From positions 248,001 to 312,000 of the forward strand of contig NZ_JOOE01000003.1 of assembly GCF_000712135.1 (NCBI RefSeq): a DNA stretch of 64,000 nucleotides, written 5' to 3'. Within the stretch, counting starts at the first letter, position 1. Each line of letters opens with the position of its first letter. Made by a program: the position numbers and the translations under genes. Positions 1-7,526 of the stretch are shown here, piece by piece. The notes beneath the pieces were generated by a model. The model worked only from the letters and a program-made list of their open reading frames with translations, did no database searches and had not been told where the DNA came from. Source of the stretch: Sphingomonas sp. UNC305MFCol5.2. GTDB lineage: Bacteria; Pseudomonadota; Alphaproteobacteria; Sphingomonadales; Sphingomonadaceae.

Positions 1-1210
1 TCGACATGCCAAGCCCGGCAAAGGCACCCTCGTCCGCGCGCATGCCCGCCGAGGACCCGCCGAAGCTGGTCGTCGAGCTTCCGCTCGAACGCGTGGTGCC
101 GTCGAAGCCAGTGAAGCTGCTATTGGTGTCGGTCTGGGTGACGCCATCGAACCCGGTCACGCTGGTGGTGGTCGAGCTGAACAAACCCCCGCCGCCCTCG
201 CTCGTGCCGCCAAGCCCGCCGCTCATCGACAGGCCTGCGCCGCCCATGCTCGAACCCATGCCGAACGACGCGCCCGCGCCGAAACCGGCCGTGGCACCGG
301 CCCCTGCCGAGAAGCCCGCGCCTGCTGAAAAGCCGGCCCCCGCCGAGAAGCCCGCGCCGCCGCCCATCCCCGCCGCCATGCCGACTCCGACGCTGCCGCC
401 GATCCCGGCCGAAGCGCTGAGCCCCGCCGAAGCGCCCATGCCAAAGCCGATTGACACGCCCGCGCTGACCCCGCCCGACATCGAGAAGCCGGCGGCGGCG
501 GACAAGTTGACGCCGGCTCCGGCCATCGCGGTGGCCCCGCCGCCGGCACGCATATTCTCGACTCCGTTGAACGCCGCCAGCGCGCGGCCGGCTTTGGGAT
601 CACCGGCACGCGTGGCGGCTGCAGTCAGGCTGGCGAATTTGGGCTCGGCGGGAAGCACGATCACGTCGGGCGGGGTAAAGGCCGGATCGGAGGCGCTGAA
701 ATAACTCGCCGTCTTGCTCTTATAGTCGAAGAAGGCCTTGCCGTCGCCCTTGATGCTGAGCTGGATCGTGGCGCGTAACGGCACGCCGTCCGACGACCAA
801 TAATCAAGCGTCTCGGTCAGCGACTCGATGACCCCGGTGTAGGACGCGGTGCCCCAATGGAAAGTAATCTTGGGCAGGCTGAGATTGGCCTCGTCCCTGT
901 TTCCGCCGCTGTTTGCCGGTTTGGGCGTGCCCTTGCCGGTGGTGGCGGGGATCGCCGTTGCGAAGCTGCGCAGCTCCTTCACCTTGTCGCGAACGTCGGT
1001 GCCATCTTCGGTGGTGTCGAAGATCAGTTCGACGTCGAGCTTGGCGGTGGTGGCGCGGGCATGCTGCTCGGGCGGATCCTCGCCGAACTGGTTGGTCAGC
1101 GTGACACGCAGCGACGCGGGATTGAACTGCACGTTGAACCGCACGTTGAAGTTCGTGTCGGATCCCGGCCCGGTGAAATAGGCGGCGTTGGCTGCCGGCG
1201 TGTCGCTCAT
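1..1210 (-). CDS. eCIS tube protein with Gly/Ala/Ser-rich extension (partial)
   Basis: The reading frame starts at ATG 1210 and stays open to the left window edge, so the C-terminus is missing. Residues about 20-170 look like the contractile-injection-system tube protein family (CIS_tube; Afp7/Pvc7-like), which links the tube to the baseplate. The visible signs are a VQFNPASL motif, LIFDTTEDGTDVR, and ITFHWGTASYTGVIESLTE followed by PLRATIQL. After about residue 180 the protein becomes an unusual low-complexity Gly/Ala/Ser/Met/Phe stretch instead of the LysM domain often found in this family. The start codon overlaps the stop of the upstream tube gene (ATGA), so translation is probably coupled. 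It is the sixth structural gene of the minus-strand eCIS operon seen here. The family call is firm; the role of the extension is unknown. Confidence 0.8.
   Translation of the reverse strand, partial: MSDTPAANAAYFTGPGSDTNFNVRFNVQFNPASLRVTLTNQFGEDPPEQHARATTAKLDVELIFDTTEDGTDVRDKVKELRSFATAIPATTGKGTPKPANSGGNRDEANLSLPKITFHWGTASYTGVIESLTETLDYWSSDGVPLRATIQLSIKGDGKAFFDYKSKTASYFSASDPAFTPPDVIVLPAEPKFASLTAAATRAGDPKAGRALAAFNGVENMRAGGGATAMAGAGVNLSAAAGFSMSGGVSAGVSIGFGMGASAGLSASAGIGGSVGVGMAAGMGGGAGFSAGAGFSAGAGFSAGAGATAGFGAGASFGMGSSMGGAGLSMSGGLGGTSEGGGGLFSSTTTSVTGFDGVTQTDTNSSFTGFDGTTRSSGSSTTSFGGSSAGMRADEGAFAGLGMS
300..353. repeat. three tandem 18-bp repeats inside the eCIS tube gene
   Basis: Three consecutive 18-base units (300-317, 318-335, 336-353) differ only at a few third positions. 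On the coding (minus) strand each encodes the hexapeptide GFSAGA. The differences are synonymous, so the peptide repeat appears to be under selection; the unit sits within a longer Gly/Ala/Ser-rich region. Confidence 0.75.
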
Positions 1211-1806
1211 GCGAGGACTCCCGACATTTCCAGGCCTTCATGCACGAGGTGCAATTCCTCGACCGCGACATCGGTGCCCTTGGCATTGAGGTCGCCGACG
1301 CGGAACTTGACCGGCATCGCATTGCGCAGCCGCCAGCCAAAGGCGATCGCGGGCTCGGGCAATTTCTTCGAGTCCATCACCCGCTGAGTCTCTTCACCGG
1401 CGCGGACCAGCCCGATCAAGACATGGCCACGATTGGCCTTGACCGGCCTTCCGTCGATCGGGACGCTGCCGCCCCGTGCCTCGGCATCGGCACCAGTGAA
1501 CACCGACCACCAGCGCCACAGCAATTGGGTGCGGATAATGCCGCGCTTGAGCACCACCGTCCCGAAGGTCACCGGGCCGGCGCGCATCGTCGTGCCGTAA
1601 TTATGGCCGCCGACCTTGATGACCTTGTGCTCCATCACCGCCTCGATCCCCGAGACTTCGGAGAAGCTGCCGACGAGCCCGGCATTGGTCGTGCCCCATG
1701 GCGCGAAGCTCGATCCCTCGACTGGATCCACGGCGAGGTGGAACGCAAAATTGCCGTAGGGGACTCGGTTTTCCTCGGCGAGGTCCTTGCTCCAGCTCAG
1801 GGGCAT
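1207..1806 (-). CDS. eCIS tail tube-like protein (gp19 family), second copy
   Basis: This 199-residue protein belongs to the T4 gp19/tail-tube family that builds the inner tube of contractile injection systems (Afp1/Afp5-like). Visible family features are the central SFSEVSGIEAVMEH segment, a GGHNYGTT region and VTFGTVVLKRGIIRTQLLWRWW, and the conserved RNAMPVKF and VAVEELHLVHEGLEM segments near the end. It is about 50 residues longer than the shorter tube protein at 3483. In many eCIS loci the second tube paralogue caps or initiates the tube at the baseplate; that role is inferred here. The start ATG overlaps the stop of the upstream sheath gene by one base (TGATG), and its own stop overlaps the next start (ATGA). 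A longer in-frame extension to 3609 lies inside the sheath gene and is a shadow. Confidence 0.85.
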   Translation of the reverse strand: MPLSWSKDLAEENRVPYGNFAFHLAVDPVEGSSFAPWGTTNAGLVGSFSEVSGIEAVMEHKVIKVGGHNYGTTMRAGPVTFGTVVLKRGIIRTQLLWRWWSVFTGADAEARGGSVPIDGRPVKANRGHVLIGLVRAGEETQRVMDSKKLPEPAIAFGWRLRNAMPVKFRVGDLNAKGTDVAVEELHLVHEGLEMSGVLA

Positions 1807-3458
1807 CAGGCTGCCTCCCGCGTCGCTTCGGACGCCGCCTCGATCAATTGCAGGACCACGGAGACGCGCTCGATCGGCTGCGCCGGCAGGAAGCTCAGCG
1901 TCGCGATAACGCGACCATTGTCGATATCTGCCTGTGTCATGGTGCCGGCGTCGCAGTTGACGGTGAAAGCCTCGTCGCGGCTGCGCCCGGCAAAGGCGCC
2001 GAGCGCGCGCAGCGAATCGCACAGTGCCTCGAGCGCGGCGCGCATCCGTCCCCATAGGATCGGGCCCGACGGTTCGAACACCAGATCGTCGCCGAGGGTG
2101 CGCGACGCGCGCAACAAGATGCCCATCAGCCGCGAGGTGCCGCCGGGGCGCCAAGCGCGCTGCGGCGCCATCGAACTGTCGCTGAACAATTCGATCCGCC
2201 CGCGGCGCACGGCGAACAACGACAGCCGGTCGCCGAGCCAGTCGGCCTTGCCAGGAACGCCGCGAGCGAGGTCGCTCGAGCCGATTTCGGGAACGAGCGC
2301 AGTCACGGTCCGCAGCGGCTCGCCGGCGGCGCTGCGGAACGCGCCGCGCTGGATCGCGGAGCGCGCGATCACTGCCGCCAACGCGCCTTCGGGGCTTTCC
2401 AGAGCTTCGGGCAGATCGACTGAATCGCGTGTCGCGATCCACGGATAAGCGAGCTGCAGCCGCGCATTGCCGACCGCGCCGTCGTCGAGCAGCCGCAGCT
2501 TCGGGCCGGCGAGGTCGGGCCGGTCGAGCAAAGCGAGCGGCCAGCATTCCTCGCCGTCGCTGAACCCGCCTTCCGCGACGAAAGGTAAAGGCATTGCCGA
2601 TACCAAGGTCAAGTCGCGGCGGTGGGCGGGCCCCTTTGGCCGGCCGAGCAAGTCGAGCGCGAAGCGGATCGCCCGCGACCAAGTCGCATAGCCTTCCGCA
2701 TCCAGCCGTGGGGCGAGCAGAGCGGGCCGCGCTACGCGTGCTTCGGGGGTGAGCTCGGGCGCGGCAGGAGCGCAGGGTTTGAAGACTTCGGGCGGCCCCG
2801 GTGGCTCCTGTGGCGGCGGTGCCTGGCGCGGCGCGCCGGCGCACAAATCGATCAGGTCGGGCAGCAGCAACAGCGCCGCATCCTCGACGGCATAAGCGAC
2901 TGCCGCGCCGGTCCAGGTTGCGGGATCGGCGGGGTCGCTGGGAGAGCCTAGCCCGCTCAGTCCGGCGAGGAGTGGCTGGCGCAGCGCAGCGTCGGCGGGC
3001 TTGGTGGTCTTCCAGGCGAGTAGCAGCCTCTTGGCCTTGGTGAAGGCCTCGGGCCCCGCGGCGGCATCGTCGAGCGCGATCGGATCGCCGGTCCGCACGA
3101 CATAGGCCTTTGCGCCGCCCTCGGCGAAGAAGCGCTTGACGGCGAGGCCCAGCGGGCATGGAACCATCTGGTCCGAACCGGGGCCCATCGGGCGCCGGTC
3201 CCAGGCATAAAGCGCATCGAACTCGGACCAGCTCTCGACCGGCACCGGCAGCCCCAGCAGGCTGTCCATCCGCGCCGCCGCCGCCTTGAACACCCCCGTC
3301 GGCGTCCAGCCGTCGGCCTCCAGCGCCCCGCGCACTCCAGCCGGCAGCGCCGCCGACCGCCGGGCGACGCAGCCGACGAAAACGGCGACATCGGCGCGCG
3401 ACGACAGACCCGGCGCCTGGGGCCGGCTCGCGGTGAAAGTGATGCCGGGCAACGGCAT
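1806..3458 (-). CDS. eCIS sheath protein, second (divergent) copy
   Basis: A 550-residue phage tail sheath-like protein of the contractile system. The N-terminus (PLPGITFTASRPQAPGLSSR) and the long C-terminal block with ILWGRMRAALEALCDSL, an EAFTVNCDAGTMTQADIDNG segment and the final hydrophobic strand are sheath hallmarks. The middle is poorly conserved and rich in Pro/Ala. It is divergent from the first sheath at 3948, which fits the eCIS pattern of several non-identical sheath paralogues (Afp2, Afp3, Afp4). It sits between the two tube genes: 24 bases separate it from the upstream tube stop, and its own stop overlaps the next start by one base. The sheath contracts around the tube to drive it outward. 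Confidence 0.85.
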   Translation of the reverse strand: MPLPGITFTASRPQAPGLSSRADVAVFVGCVARRSAALPAGVRGALEADGWTPTGVFKAAAARMDSLLGLPVPVESWSEFDALYAWDRRPMGPGSDQMVPCPLGLAVKRFFAEGGAKAYVVRTGDPIALDDAAAGPEAFTKAKRLLLAWKTTKPADAALRQPLLAGLSGLGSPSDPADPATWTGAAVAYAVEDAALLLLPDLIDLCAGAPRQAPPPQEPPGPPEVFKPCAPAAPELTPEARVARPALLAPRLDAEGYATWSRAIRFALDLLGRPKGPAHRRDLTLVSAMPLPFVAEGGFSDGEECWPLALLDRPDLAGPKLRLLDDGAVGNARLQLAYPWIATRDSVDLPEALESPEGALAAVIARSAIQRGAFRSAAGEPLRTVTALVPEIGSSDLARGVPGKADWLGDRLSLFAVRRGRIELFSDSSMAPQRAWRPGGTSRLMGILLRASRTLGDDLVFEPSGPILWGRMRAALEALCDSLRALGAFAGRSRDEAFTVNCDAGTMTQADIDNGRVIATLSFLPAQPIERVSVVLQLIEAASEATREAA

Positions 3459-3482
3459 GAGAAGGCTCCCGCTCGCTCGCTG

Positions 3483-3935
3483 TTATTCGGTGACGAATTC
3501 CAAGTCTTCGATCGCGACCACCAGTTCCTCCATCGCGACGTCGCTGCCTCCCTTGGCGGCGAGCGTGGGCCCGGTGAACTTCATCGGCCGCGCGTTGATC
3601 AGCTTCCACCGCAGCACGGCGTTGCGCTGCTCGTCCTGCAAGGTGATCATCACGGTGCGCTTGTGCGTGGGATCGACGCGGGTGATGCGGATCCAGTCCC
3701 AGAAGTTGACTTGGCCCATGATGCCGCGCTTGAGCGTGACGTCGCCCGCCTTGTGCATCCCCGGTATCTTGCGCACCCGGTTCTCTTTATCGTTGCCCTG
3801 GCGGTATTCCATGAGCGTGATCTCGGTGCCGATCCCCGACACGTCGGAGAAGCCGCCAAGGGCGGTATTGGCAGCCTCGTTGCCATCGAATTCGACGATG
3901 AAATTATAGGCGCCGAAGGGTGTTTCGCGTGCCAT
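3483..3935 (-). CDS. eCIS inner tube protein (gp19 family), main copy
   Basis: A 150-residue protein of the tail tube family, the expected length for Afp1/Pvc1-type tube subunits. Motifs seen are FIVEFDG, GGFSDVSGIGTEITLMEY, GMHKAGDVTLKRGIMGQVNFWDWI and the C-terminal VAMEELVVAIEDLEFV. I chose ATG 3935 over an in-frame GTG nine bases upstream because an AAGGAG ribosome site lies eight bases before the ATG. The gene follows the main sheath by 12 bases. It probably forms the hexameric tube rings that carry or guide cargo. Confidence 0.9.
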   Translation of the reverse strand: MARETPFGAYNFIVEFDGNEAANTALGGFSDVSGIGTEITLMEYRQGNDKENRVRKIPGMHKAGDVTLKRGIMGQVNFWDWIRITRVDPTHKRTVMITLQDEQRNAVLRWKLINARPMKFTGPTLAAKGGSDVAMEELVVAIEDLEFVTE

Positions 3936-3947
3936 CGGGTTCACTCC

Positions 3948-5669
3948 TTATCCGCGGGCATCGGCCGTTTTCTGGCCGATGCGGAAGATGACGAATTCGG
4001 CGGGTTTGATCGCGGCGACGCCGACCAGACAGATCAGACGGCCGTTATCCAAGTCGTTCTGAGTCATCGTCGTGCGATCGCAGCGGACGAAGAACGCTTC
4101 CTTGGGGCTGGCGCCGAGCAGCGCCCCCGAGACCCATTCATTGTACAGAAAGTCCGAGACCGTGGTGCGCACATTGGCCCACAGAGCCTCTCCGTTCGGC
4201 TCGAACACGGCCCATTGGGTGCCCCGGTCTATCGACGCCTCCAGATACAGGAAGTATCTGCGGATATTGACGTATTTCCACTCGGGATCGGAGCTGGTGG
4301 TGCGCGCGCCCCACACCCGGATGCCGCGCCCCGACAATGCCCGGATGCAATTGATGCCAAGCGGATTGAGCACTTCCTGCTCGCCGAAGCGAACGTCGCG
4401 CTGCAGCGCCAGCGCGCCGGTCACCGTCTCGTTGGCGGGCGCTTTCCACACGCCGCGCTGGACGTCGTTGCGGGCATAGATGCCGCACACCGCGCCCGAA
4501 GGCGGCACGTCGATCAGTGAAGGCTGGCTGGGATCGGTCGCCGCGAGCGGATTGGCGATCGTGATCCACGGGTAATAAAGCGCGGCATATTTGCTGTCGA
4601 TCAGGCTCTTGAGCGATTTCACGCTCGGATCGGCAGTGACTTCGAGCCCGGGTGGGGTATCGAGCACGGCGATGCGATAGGCGCGGCGCGCCTCGGCATG
4701 ACCGATCAGGCTTTGATTGACCGCGGCAGGAAGCGGCGCCGCGAAGCTCGATGCGCCAGGCGCCGCGACGATCGAGACATCCTCGAGCGCGAGCAGCGAA
4801 TCCAGCGCCGTCGCGTAATCGGCGGCGCTCGGACCGCCCGTTCCGTCGCTGCCGCCAGTGAGCGAGACTACGCGAACGCCGTCGGTAGCGGTGTTCATCA
4901 GCGCAGCACGGGCTTCGGCCGCGCTCGCCCCGGTGCCAACATCGAGCGTGATCGGATTGGTCAGTGCGTCGCTTGCCGAAGCCGGCTTGGCGCCGAGCAC
5001 GGCGTTGAGGAAGCGCGGATGCTTGGGATGCACGCCGAGCCCGCCCGCTTCATAAACCGGGCCGGTCGGATCCTCGACCAGCACGCTATAGCTCAGGATC
5101 GAGCAGGCGTCGTCGGTCGCCGCGATCACGTCCGTCGTGCCGACCACGAACATGTCGGTGCCGACGAGGACCAAGGTACCGGCGGGCTGCTTGAGCGCGA
5201 GTTTCTTGGTCGTCGGCAGTGCGCTTTCGACGATGGTCACGCGGAAATTGGCGTCGCTGCCCGCGATCTTGGCGCCGGCGGCGGTGCGCGCCGAAAGCGT
5301 CAGCTTCTTGGCGGCGGCGGGAGTACCCGAATTGAGCACGACCCCGGCGCCGGCCGCCGCCGCCGCGCCGAGGATGCGCGCGACATAGAGCCGCCCGCCG
5401 CCATTGTTGAAAAATGCCTGCGCAGCGAGCGCAAGGTAATTGCGCGCCGCATTGCCGCCGATGGTGAGGTCGTCGACTCCACCATAATATCGTTCATAGT
5501 CGGCAAAGCTGGTCAGCAGCGGCGGTGTCGGATCGCTGGGCGCAAGGCTGACCGGGCCGCGCGCTGTCATGCCGACGAACGCGCAGGTGCTGGTTCCCAC
5601 ACCTTCGATCGATTTGGCGCGGAAGCTCGTCTCTTCTACGAACACCGCTGGTGCAAGATATTCGGGCAT
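3948..5669 (-). CDS. eCIS sheath protein, main copy
   Basis: This 573-residue protein is a clear phage tail sheath homologue. The start MPEYLAPAVFVEE, the SIEGVGTSTCAFVG segment that follows, NNGGGRLYVARI, and the C-terminal KYVNIRRYFLYLEASIDRGT and KEAFFVRCDRTTMTQNDLDNG regions are all standard. A strong AAGGAGG ribosome site precedes the ATG. It is the first of the two sheaths and is followed immediately by the main tube gene, the usual sheath-tube order in tail-like particles. The upstream gene ends 34 bases before its start. Confidence 0.92.
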   Translation of the reverse strand: MPEYLAPAVFVEETSFRAKSIEGVGTSTCAFVGMTARGPVSLAPSDPTPPLLTSFADYERYYGGVDDLTIGGNAARNYLALAAQAFFNNGGGRLYVARILGAAAAAGAGVVLNSGTPAAAKKLTLSARTAAGAKIAGSDANFRVTIVESALPTTKKLALKQPAGTLVLVGTDMFVVGTTDVIAATDDACSILSYSVLVEDPTGPVYEAGGLGVHPKHPRFLNAVLGAKPASASDALTNPITLDVGTGASAAEARAALMNTATDGVRVVSLTGGSDGTGGPSAADYATALDSLLALEDVSIVAAPGASSFAAPLPAAVNQSLIGHAEARRAYRIAVLDTPPGLEVTADPSVKSLKSLIDSKYAALYYPWITIANPLAATDPSQPSLIDVPPSGAVCGIYARNDVQRGVWKAPANETVTGALALQRDVRFGEQEVLNPLGINCIRALSGRGIRVWGARTTSSDPEWKYVNIRRYFLYLEASIDRGTQWAVFEPNGEALWANVRTTVSDFLYNEWVSGALLGASPKEAFFVRCDRTTMTQNDLDNGRLICLVGVAAIKPAEFVIFRIGQKTADARG

Positions 5670-5703
5670 TAGCGTGCCTCCTTCCGAGTGCGGTTCGGGC
5701 GAA

Positions 5704-6504
5704 TCATGGCGCCGTCCAGGTCAGCGCGAGGGAAAACTGGCGGCCTGCCGCGATGCGGAGAGCCGTGCCGCTCGGGAAATTCGCCGGCAGCGCCGCGGCA
5801 AGCGCATCGGGATCGGGATGGCCGGCGGTCCGCGTCGCTGCGTCGCGCGCTGCTGTGGGCATATCAGCCGGGGCGTGGAACAAGGCGGCCGCCGGATCGG
5901 CGTCAACGATCACGCGCGCGGCGATATCGCGGTCGACCGTTGCGCCGGCGCCGGCGAAGCTCAGCGGCAGCACTGGGAACAAGAGGACCGCCTCGCCGCG
6001 AGCGTCGGTGAGCCCACGCGCCGCGAACAGGCCGTTGTCGGTCTGCGCGCGGACCAGTGCGTGCTCGACTGCTCGCCCGTCGTCCGAGCGCTTGACCGAG
6101 ACGCGCAACACCACGGCGCTGCCGATCGGTTGCGCAGTGGCGGCAGGCAGTAATTCGATCGCCACAGGCTGGAACAGCGAACCGGTCTGGTTCAAGTGCG
6201 CCGGATCGGCATCGCGTGGCAGCTGCAATTTATATCGTCGCGGTAGATAGGCGCGGCTTGCCGGGGTACAATCGAGCTGGATCGGCGCGGCGGCGTGCGC
6301 CGGCGCGCTGTCGAAGGTGGCGGCATAAGTCTCGAAGCCCTTGGCCGCGGTCAGTGCGTAGCGGCCGCCCCCCTTGGGCACGATCTGCACGCCGTCGCCC
6401 CGTATCTGCACCGGTCCGTCGACGGCCCGGCCATAGCCATCGACAAAGGCGAGCAAGGCGAGTCCGCGCCGATCGAGGAGATCGGGGGCAAGCATCATCG
6501 TCAC
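5704..6504 (-). CDS. eCIS-associated beta-sandwich protein of unknown function
   Basis: A 266-residue soluble protein I do not recognise by name. It has no signal peptide or membrane segment. The middle (residues about 130-185) contains LRVSVKRSDDG, ALVRAQTDNGLFAARGLTDARGEAVLLFPVLPL, the spacing expected of a carboxypeptidase-regulatory or Ig-like beta-sandwich. The C-terminus has an Ala/Pro-rich linker and then a short strand-rich tail. I favour a GTG start at 6504: it has GGAG eight bases upstream and overlaps the stop of the Pvc16-like gene (GTGA). An ATG at 6498 is possible. Position between the terminator-like and sheath genes suggests a structural or assembly role in the injection system. 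Confidence 0.6.
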   Translation of the reverse strand: MTMMLAPDLLDRRGLALLAFVDGYGRAVDGPVQIRGDGVQIVPKGGGRYALTAAKGFETYAATFDSAPAHAAAPIQLDCTPASRAYLPRRYKLQLPRDADPAHLNQTGSLFQPVAIELLPAATAQPIGSAVVLRVSVKRSDDGRAVEHALVRAQTDNGLFAARGLTDARGEAVLLFPVLPLSFAGAGATVDRDIAARVIVDADPAAALFHAPADMPTAARDAATRTAGHPDPDALAAALPANFPSGTALRIAAGRQFSLALTWTAP

Positions 6505-7112
6505 AGCGCCGGCTCCGCGATCGGATCGCCATCGGCAAACGAGAAGCGGCTGGCCGCGACCGGCGGCGCATCGACGGTCGGCCGGTAACCGATCCGGATA
6601 ACGCGCGCCTTGTAGAGCGCCGACAGATGATGTTTGAGTTTGAGCGCTTCCCACAAACGGAACAGCCGCTCGGGATCCGAATCGTCCGGCACGATCTGAA
6701 CACTCTCACCGCGCGACCAAGTCGCGCCGCCGAGCAATTGGCCCTGATCGAGGATCGGATAGCGATCGAGTTCGAGCATCGCCCAACTGAGCAATGCCTG
6801 CTCCTCGAGCGTCGTCGTCGACCAGCAGGCGAGTAGATAAGAGAGTTCGAGCGAAATCCCGGCGCCTTGCGAAGGATCGCCCATTGGACCGCGCCCGATC
6901 ACGCTGTCCGAGCGGCCGACATGATAGCAAGTGAGCGACAGTCCTCCGGTAGGCGGAGAGGCGCCGGTCAGTTTCGACAGCGGGACGTGCGCGATTTCCG
7001 CAGCCGCCGGCACCGGATCGAGCCGACCCTCGGCCTGAAGCAACGAACGCCGTGCGCGCAGCACTGCCACGATCGACTCGCCGACCAGATTGACCGCGCC
7101 GAGCTCAGCCAT
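6501..7112 (-). CDS. Pvc16/Afp16-type tail terminator (DUF4255)
   Basis: A 203-residue protein matching the DUF4255/Pvc16_N family. Visible motifs are the AELGAVNLVGESIVAVL-like N-terminus, LSLTCYHV, SLELSYLLACWST, EEQALLSWAMLELDRYPIL and VQIVPDDSDPERLFRLWEALKL. In Afp and PVC particles this protein caps the tube and fixes the particle length; I infer the same job here. It overlaps the upstream DUF3467-like gene by eight bases and the downstream gene by four, so the promoter-proximal eCIS genes are tightly coupled. Confidence 0.85.
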   Translation of the reverse strand: MAELGAVNLVGESIVAVLRARRSLLQAEGRLDPVPAAAEIAHVPLSKLTGASPPTGGLSLTCYHVGRSDSVIGRGPMGDPSQGAGISLELSYLLACWSTTTLEEQALLSWAMLELDRYPILDQGQLLGGATWSRGESVQIVPDDSDPERLFRLWEALKLKHHLSALYKARVIRIGYRPTVDAPPVAASRFSFADGDPIAEPAL

Positions 7113-7377
7113 GCGCGCCGCCCGCGATCGTGCCGAACTGCTGCTGATAGCGATCGATCGCGCCGCCGATCTCGCGTTGCATCGTCAACAGATAGTCGGG
7201 GCTGCTGACCAGACGGACCTGATGCGTCGGCACCTGGCTCCCTGGCTGGATCTGGCTCAGATCGATGCGCACATCGGACAGACTGACGGCAAGCTGCAGG
7301 TGATTGACGTAGAGGCGGGCAAGGGGCGCTGGTGCCGCGGGCGCGCCGCGTGCCTCCTCATCCTTGCCCTCACTCAT
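7105..7377 (-). CDS. small DUF3467-like protein, first gene of the eCIS operon
   Basis: A 90-residue cytosolic protein. After a charged and Ala/Pro-rich start it reads LYVNHLQLAVSLSDVRIDLSQ, then VRLVSSPDYLLTMQREIGG and AIDRYQQQFG. That is the pattern of DUF3467, a short two-part fold of unknown function: a strand pair, then a helix ending in Y-x3-FG. It begins 27-28 bases after the predicted transcription start of the sigma-54 promoter at 7413-7430 and has a GGGAG ribosome site. As lead gene it may be a chaperone or small adaptor for the particle; that is a guess from position alone. Confidence 0.7.
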   Translation of the reverse strand: MSEGKDEEARGAPAAPAPLARLYVNHLQLAVSLSDVRIDLSQIQPGSQVPTHQVRLVSSPDYLLTMQREIGGAIDRYQQQFGTIAGGAHG

Positions 7378-7412
7378 CCCCTATCTCCCGCGCTCCCTGC
7401 GCAGCCGCCGCA

Positions 7413-7430
7413 TCGCAACAGCCGTGCCAA
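7413..7430 (-). promoter_or_regulatory. sigma-54 (-24/-12) promoter of the eCIS operon
   Basis: On the minus strand the sequence reads TTGGCACGGCTGTTGCGA. It matches the sigma-54 consensus TGGCAC-N5-TTGC exactly, with the GG and GC dinucleotides 12 bases apart. The predicted start of transcription is near 7404, 27 bases before the first eCIS ATG. The neighbouring gene encodes an AAA+ sigma-54 activator. Confidence 0.85.
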
Positions 7431-7493
7431 TCGGGGAATATGTGCAGGTTCAGCGGGTTAGTGCGGCGGGCCAATGCGCCGCGGCGGCAGGAT

Positions 7494-7511
7494 GTGACGG
7501 TGCACCGTCAC
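7494..7511. promoter_or_regulatory. 18-bp perfect palindrome, candidate activator site (UAS)
   Basis: The sequence gtgacggtgcaccgtcac is a perfect palindrome. It lies about 65 bases upstream of the -24 element, a usual distance for an enhancer-type activator site. A weaker GTGAC-N4-GTTAC dyad follows at 7517-7530, up to the end of the activator gene. The Fis-type helix-turn-helix of that activator is the obvious candidate to bind here. Confidence 0.7.
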
Positions 7512-7526
7512 TTGCCGTGACAGGTG

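Noticed and set aside
300..353. Short regular repeats as a possible CRISPR-like array.
   Set aside because: Units are 18 bases with no spacers and encode a hexapeptide repeat in a coding frame.
1207..3609. An 800-codon minus-strand frame covering the second sheath and tube genes.
   Set aside because: Only its last 199 codons match a family (tube); the rest is antiphase to the real sheath gene.
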